A DNA stretch of 40,155 nucleotides from Spongospora subterranea f. sp. subterranea (taxonomy: Eukaryota > Endomyxa: Phytomyxea > Phytomyxea > Plasmodiophorida), in assembly GCA_049724395.1 (NCBI GenBank), contig JAUGWO010000110.1, forward strand, positions 1 to 40,155, written 5' to 3'. The notes under the pieces are model-generated. The model searched no databases, had not been told where the DNA came from, and saw nothing but the letters and a program-made list of their open reading frames with translations. Within the stretch, counting starts at the first letter, position 1. Every line of letters begins with the position of its first letter. Shown piece by piece: positions 34,965 through 40,155 of the stretch. The position numbers and the translations under genes were made by a program.

Positions 34965-35977
34965 TCAATTGCTAACGATTCGATAATGAAAACTGTCAAC
35001 ACTTGCTCGAAAAAATGGTCGGTATAGCACAGAGTACCGCCGTCCTCGTTGGGCGATGACCAAAAGGGGGAGAAATCTTCTTTTGGGGTGCACGATCAAC
35101 ACTCGTGTAGCAATGGACGATCGTTTGCCTTCCCCATCACCAATTTTAACGGCCGCATGGGCGACAGTCCTCGAATCCCAGACAAACATTTCATTGAGCT
35201 GCATGTTCCATCGTGTGTACCAATCGTTTGATGCAGATTCAGACTTCAACAGATATTGACGTGGTTCAGTCCGGTGAGGACAATTCGTGGTGCGAGTCTC
35301 ATCGCATTGAGTGGCCGGTGTCAATGCCAATGGCCATGCTAAAACAGGTTCAAGTGGTATCCAGATATTGATCATATGATCGATCATCAACATTTCGATT
35401 GCGTATTGTTCAACGTTGCCATTATAGTGTGCCAGCGCAGTGGTTTTGACCAGGTTATTCTTTGCCAAAACCTCCATGAAGTCCAAAGACGAATACGCGT
35501 GGTGTTTCAACAGGTGAACAATATCAATATCGCGACGGAAATCGATATGCGCTTTTACAGAATAGTCAGACTTTTGAGTAAGCCGTTTGGTACCCATCGG
35601 AATGACTATACAATTGGGAAGTTTCTGGCCGTTGTCCTTATAAACGGCTTTGTGAATCAACTTAGCAAACTGACCTCCGAATATATCATCCTTTAGCGAT
35701 TTTAACAGCTCAATCTCTGTTGTCAGCTCCTCCTGCATTCGATGAAGAGCAAATTTGTTCTGCGAGTTCGAAATTTTTCAAACCACGTCGTGGGCGTCGT
35801 TTCCTCAGTTGGATCATCAATTGGGATCAATTTAACCTCCTCGTCACGACAATGATCGCCCCCACCAATTCGAACACTTCCAGTAAGGAGCGGCTCTTTC
35901 TGGCAATTGGTCACAAGCCATAAGGACTGAAACACAGCGAACAGTACAATATGCGCCATTCCTCCCTTGATTGCCAT
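34965..35977 (-). CDS. Probable secreted CmcJ/NvfI-type (asaB, GA4-desaturase-like) oxygenase
   Basis: The proposed model has exon 1 at 35977-35837 and exon 2 at 35759-34965, joined in phase by a 77-nt GT-AG intron, giving 311 residues. The main 257-codon frame is certain; the intron is not. Exon 1 starts with a signal-peptide-like segment (AHIVLFAVFQSLWLVTN). In exon 2, HID (residues 118-120 of the model) could give the H-x-D pair of Fe(II)/2-oxoglutarate-type enzymes. INIWIPLEPVLAWPLAL resembles the NVWRPL..PV...PLAL segment of the CmcJ/NvfI hydroxylase/desaturase family. WY followed by NMQLNEMFVWDSR and a later AHAA fits its WYYFPDM..DE...DS..PH region, and KRSSIATRVLIV fits PRRSIEVRALV. 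Length is normal for that family. Family members oxidise secondary metabolites; secretion would be unusual. The substrate cannot be guessed. Confidence 0.55.
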
Positions 35978-36759
35978 TGCTCAAATAAACATGACCGTCC
36001 GGCCAAAAGCACTGCTGTACCACCCGTCGGTCCGTGACTGGCTTGTTCTTTTGGGTTCGCGCACTTGAAGTAAGCGCCAGTCCGTGACGGGGCCCAGTGC
36101 GCCAACTGCACTCCACTTTCCAATTCATGACGAGTGACCTGTTTTTGGTGCGTCAGTGTCACACAGCCAGACACACCCAACCCTAGATTAATCCAAGAAT
36201 TAATCGACACACACAAGAAATTCAATGGTGGGTTGAAATGAGAGAAAGTAGCGATGAACACAAAAGAAAGAAAGTCAATGGGGATTAATCCTTCCACAAC
36301 GGCACATCCAAAAGTCCATGGGAATTAATCCCATGGGATTCTAATATCTACACCAATTTTCGCAATGGATCCGAGTCCAATTGAATGTTTTATTGATCAG
36401 GCAGCGCGTTCGATGTTAGCGATGGTGGACGCGTTCGGTTCAAACCATAACGTTGATATGGTTGAGGTGATTTCACTTTGAGGCACGCAGGTGCGAAGTC
36501 ATCTTCACCGCTTCAGCAGATGCAATCAGAACAACCGGCATGAATTGATGGACGCAAAGTCGCTCGATGATCATTCATAACGACACAATACGATCTTCAC
36601 CATCCGCAAATCAAGCTCGACGTTGGGCGACAACTGTTTGTCGGAACATCGACCCTGTTCCAATACTAAACTCTCCTTGCCGAGTTCACCTCGGATCCGT
36701 ATTGTAAAGCCCTGCTTAACCTCACTCGTTAGATCCTTGATCTAAGCAAATTGCGGTTC
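35978..36759. other. Region without a recognised gene
   Basis: A minus-strand frame at 35911-36297 overlaps the oxygenase start and looks incidental. A 38-codon plus-strand frame from 36366 (MDPSPIECFIDQ...) has no motif. The promoter of the minus-strand oxygenase gene should lie at the left of this stretch. Confidence 0.4.
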
Positions 36760-39060
36760 TCTTCCATCACTGCAATTTCCTTGATGCCCTCTTGACTTTT
36801 CGGGCTTTTATGCCCTATTTAAAAAAGCCCGAACAGTATCCAATAAACTTCATTCTACTTCTTTGTCCTTTTGCTTGTCACAGCAATCCCCTCCACTTGC
36901 AGTTTTCTTTTTTGGCTTTTTTTATATAGGTCACTTTCTGCCATGGTTGTCGACCACACGCCGCCGCCTCCCCAGACCCGTTCTTAATCCATCACCGCCG
37001 TCGCATTGCAGCAAGAGCAAATGGATCATGAGATAACTGGTATCCACACTTCGCGTCACGCCCTCCAACAAACCAGCAAACGCCTTGCCGCCCGATTTGA
37101 AGAGGCTTTCCAAAACGCCAACGCCCCGCCAACATTTCCGCCGTACCGATCACCAACCTGCCAAGGATATCAAACCCCTTCCCATAACATGTCATTGAGA
37201 AGGAAGAATCCATAAATGACTGACATATTGTACAGGGCAACGGTGGCGACTGAGGACTTTGCATGACGTTGGTGGTCAATTTGACCAGACAGTATCCGGA
37301 AATGTTTAGAACATACATGACAATAGGGATCATGTTTGGAAAGACATCTATTATCCATTCGTTGGCAGAGTCAGAACGGGCTGCAGAATTACTCTCGAAG
37401 AGAAGAAGTGAAGAGGCAGATTTAATTTTTAAGGAAGTAACCCTTCCAGAAATTCTGCCTCTTCACTTGCTTCTTCGAGAGTAATTCTGCAGCCCGTTCT
37501 GACTCTGCCAACGAATGGGTAATAGATGTCTTTTCAAACATGACCCTATTTTCATGTATGTTCTAAACATTTCCGGAACTATGTCTGGTCAAATTGACCA
37601 CCAACGTCATGCAAAGTCCTGACTTGTGCCACCGTTGCCCTGTACAATATGTCAGTCATTTATGGATTCTTCCTTCTCAATACATGTACGTCCGTCCTTC
37701 TTATCTATCCTGGACACGCTTCAACCTGGTCTCAATGCCACTGGAAACATTCATTCGCTGAATTCCTCCTGTCTCTTCCGTCCCAGAAGAAATTGCATTA
37801 ATCTTATCCCAATTTCACGCATCTACTACAGATCGTACAAATAATGTATTCTTCATCCCCTCAGCAGCCGGATTCTTCCATGATCATTTCTTCGGCAGAT
37901 TTGTTCCTCTGAACTTTCTCTCAGCTATTCATGACTGCACCTCTACAATGCCCGGTAACTCAGCACGAATCGCCATACTCCAAGACCTCCTTCCTAGAGT
38001 TTTATACTCCAACGGAAACCCACGCCAAGAAACCTTCTTCGCAGACATATTAGGTATAACGATTAATAACACGAATCATCATGCTAGTTACGTTCCCACG
38101 AAACTTCATCAGATGTTTAACTCAATTTTTGATCCTATACTATAACGACAACCGCTCTGCCGACGACCGTTATCCGCCCGGTCCAGCCGCCATCCTTTTC
38201 CGGAAGCGAACGCTCACCGATTGATCCACAGGACCACCTCTTAGCTTAGATCTGTGGCTACTCGACCAGCCGGACGCCGGCAAGATCGCATTAGCTGCTG
38301 GAACGCTTACAGGAACGGCAAGAAAGGAATGGCGCATTCGACTCCTCACAGAAGCACCCTCCTATTCGAGCTTCCGTACCTGGCTTCAATCTCGCTTCAG
38401 AGCGAAAGACCCCGCCGAACAGGCTCGCAACCGTATTCGAGAGGCGATCCACATCAACAGGTATACAAACCTGGAATCATATGGCGAACTCTTCACTCAG
38501 GCAAGCCGACTTGGGCGACGGACACGATCAAGAATTGATCTCCGCATTCATAGCCGGGTTGCAAGTTCCAACTGCCGTCGTCGAGTTGAAAATCCGCCGC
38601 CCCGACACTCTTCAAGCTGCAATTACAACTGCGTTAAGCCTTAAGACAATACGATCGGAAGATTCTCGGCATCACCGTGCTCATGAGCAACCGCATCGTC
38701 CCCGCGAAAACCCATCCGCGCCGCCAGTTCGCCTGTCTTCGGTCACTCTTCGTACAAGACTAAACCCGCACGAGCGCCAGCAGCTAATAGACTCTGGTGG
38801 TTGCCTTTACTGTCACCAACCAGGACACAGCATTGACAAATGTCCATCGCGTCCTGCGCGCCAAAACGCGATCCGCCTTTCAGCCCTCCAAGTTCAACCA
38901 GTCAGGCACATCCCACACATCTTTCGTACTGTCGAAATTATCACGCCATCAGGACCTTGTCAAATTACCAAGAGCCGATTTACATTCCTCATCAGTCCCA
39001 TGATCTCGCACTCTCGTTACGTACGCGTGTACAATAAACTCACTTCCTTTTGAGCTCAGA
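36760..39060 (+). mobile_element. Gypsy-type LTR-retrotransposon fossil: gag only, with possible LTR end
   Basis: A possible LTR end at about 36800-36930 has a TATTTAAAAAAG box and AATAAACTTCATT, as in many LTR promoters. Gag follows. The N-terminal part is at about 37000-37190 (DHEITGIHTSRHALQQTSKR). The capsid-like retrotrans_gag part is at about 38150-38530 (VQPPSFSGSER, GTARKEWRIRLL, YTNLESYGELFTQASRL). A C-terminal CCHC zinc knuckle (CLYCHQPGHSIDKC) lies at about 38805-38846. A 0.5-kb hairpin is inserted at 37186-37690. No protease, reverse transcriptase or integrase is seen before the window turns into Copia sequence. The copy is broken and truncated. Confidence 0.75.
37186..37690. repeat. 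Hairpin insertion (about 230-bp arms) in Gypsy gag
   Basis: Arms at about 37186-37421 and 37455-37690 are reverse complements with a loop of about 33 nt. Identity is around 95 per cent by eye, with scattered substitutions and small indels. The outer ends both read acatgt plus attgagaagg (in mirror image). This could be a short element with very long terminal inverted repeats or a local inverted duplication. It carries no gene. Confidence 0.95.
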
Positions 39061-39092
39061 TTTAAGAGATTAAGAGTCCCGCTTCAAGCGCG

Positions 39093-39329
39093 ATGGCGCT
39101 AGAGCCAGAGGAAGCATTTCCGCAGCCATCATCACCGATTATGAGTGATGAAGAATACTCCGCGTCGAGAGCAGAAATTCAAGCGGAAATTGCAACTCTC
39201 AAAACTTCCATCCAAATGAATGCGAAGCAAATGATTGCCGTCTTCATCCTGGGAAACACCCAAATGCGCAGTGTTTTACTCAACACCCTCACAAGGCTCC
39301 ACCAGGTTGGAAGCATCGGCCGAATTTGA
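39093..39329 (+). other. Short acidic, coiled-coil-like ORF
   Basis: This 78-codon frame begins MALEPEEAFPQPSSPIMSDEE and continues with a helix-forming AEIQAEIATLKTSIQMNAKQ segment. It starts about 40 nt after the Gypsy gag frame ends. It resembles the N-terminus of a retroelement gag, but no known motif is present. Confidence 0.3.
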
Positions 39330-39334
39330 ATACG

Positions 39335-39720
39335 TCAACGAAGACAGCACTTTCCATTTATCCAGATTTTCCACATAAATCTGCAATCATTTCTCCGGTG
39401 GGGCAATACGTTAAGCGAACCTCCCCCGTTTGTACCAGTTCCCTGGTGTAGTGAAATTTGATGTCGATGTGTTTTGTCCTTGCATCGGTTCGATTGTTGT
39501 TGCTCATCGCCAATTGCCCTGATTATCACCAAAAATTGCTCTTGGTCCTGGATCCGGATACCCCAATTCTCTAAGTAAGGTCCTTAACCATACAACCTCT
39601 CTGACAGTATTATATAAGGCCATGTATTCGGCGTGAACAGAGGAAGTGGCTACAGTGGATTGACGCTTGCTCTTCCAGCTAATAGTTGAACTACATTTTC
39701 CCTCGTACCCGTCCGGATAT
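39335..39720 (-). mobile_element. Copia RNase H fossil, minus-strand copy
   Basis: Minus-strand text includes SWKSKRQSTVATSSVHAEYMALYN, split here as ISWKSKRQSTV and HAEYMALYN, then VVWLRTLLRELG and IFGDNQG. This is the C-terminal half of a Copia RNase H. It ends near 39459 with the HIDIK-type segment. It is a short piece of a broken element, close in sequence to the next feature. Confidence 0.85.
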
Positions 39721-40155
39721 ATCAACATCCGTTGGAACTCTCTGTAGATATATATCTGACCCTGGACCTGCCCATTGGACCGCGTATCTATCGTGCACAC
39801 AAGGGCATAGCATCATCTACACAAGAGGTCATAACAAAAGGAATAATGTCCTGCTCTGACAGCGATTGGGGACAAGACATAGATACAAGGCGCTCAACCA
39901 CCGGGTATATAGTGAAACTAGCTGGGTCACCTATTAGCTGGAAGAGCAAGCGTCAATCCACTGTAGCCACTTCCTCTGTTCACGCCGAATACATGGCCTT
40001 ATATAATACTGTCAGAGAGGTTGTATGGTTAAGGACTTTACTTAGAGAATTGGGGTATCCGGATCCAGGACCAAGAGCAATTTTTGGTGATAATCAGGGC
40101 TGTTGGCGATGAGCAACAACAATCGAACCGATGCAAGGACAAAATACATCGACAT
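39459..40155. repeat. Inverted pair of RNase H copies
   Basis: The segment 39459-39687 is the reverse complement of about 39931-40155 with only a few differences, around a spacer of about 240 bp. The right arm is cut by the window end, so the full arm length is unknown. Confidence 0.92.
39732..40155 (+). mobile_element. Copia RNase H fossil, plus-strand copy (runs off the window)
   Basis: The plus strand reads SCSDSDWGQDIDTRRSTT, GYIVKLAGSPISWKSKRQ, VHAEYMALYNTVREVVW and RAIFGDNQG, a well-kept Copia RNase H. It continues past the window end. It may belong to a fuller element outside. It is related to fossil A at 2040-3240 (SDSDW region). Confidence 0.88.

Noticed and set aside
35911-36297. 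128-codon minus-strand ORF at the start of the oxygenase gene
   Set aside because: It overlaps the signal-peptide exon in another frame and has no motif.

Overview
This window comes from the nuclear genome of a microbial eukaryote. The real genes have short GT-AG introns of 44-210 nt, mostly near 50. They encode eukaryotic housekeeping proteins: V-ATPase subunit D, Rab7 and an NF-YB/HAP3 histone-fold factor. There is a eukaryotic tRNA-Val(AAC) with a Pol III T-run. Two genes encode Zn2Cys6 binuclear-cluster proteins, a family best known from fungi and also found in amoebozoans and other protists. No single gene fixes the lineage; a fungus, a fungus-related protist or an amoeboid protist would all fit. 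The genetic code looks standard.

Layout. 1-8.57 kb is accessory. Two copies of a 1.35-1.5 kb direct repeat (1-1347 and 6642-8148) flank a Copia fossil, a 20-bp tandem array, a decayed Penelope-like reverse transcriptase and a two-exon gene for an unrecognised protein with three Cys/Trp-rich modules. 9.5-12 kb holds two hairpin-forming inverted duplications and a broken piggyBac-like transposase. 12.8-15.7 kb is a three-copy fold-back module carrying arrays of a 23-bp repeat. 16-18.4 kb has only weak ORFs.

18.4-25.5 kb is the gene-rich core: tRNA-Val, V-ATPase D (seven exons), a partial unknown gene, Zn2Cys6 protein 1, Rab7 (three exons) and Zn2Cys6 protein 2 on the other strand. 26.45-27.02 kb is another inverted duplication. 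27.84-32.56 kb is a fairly complete but broken Copia element (minus strand) with an array of about 18 copies of a 53-bp hairpin repeat in its gag region. It lies just behind the polyA signal of the NF-YB gene. 33.6-34.35 kb is a LINE endonuclease relic. 34.97-35.98 kb is a probable secreted oxygenase of the CmcJ/NvfI (asaB, gibberellin-desaturase-like) type. 36.8-39.06 kb is a Gypsy-type gag fossil split by a 0.5-kb hairpin insertion. The window ends in two opposed copies of a Copia RNase H.

The genes do not form an operon or an obvious pathway. V-ATPase D and Rab7 both act on the late-endosome/vacuole membrane, but their closeness is probably chance. The main unusual points are the new-looking Cys/Trp module protein, the pair of small proteins with a C-terminal Zn2Cys6 cluster, and at least six separate local inverted duplications whose arms have diverged by a few per cent or more. 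All calls were made by eye from the sequence; no database search was run.
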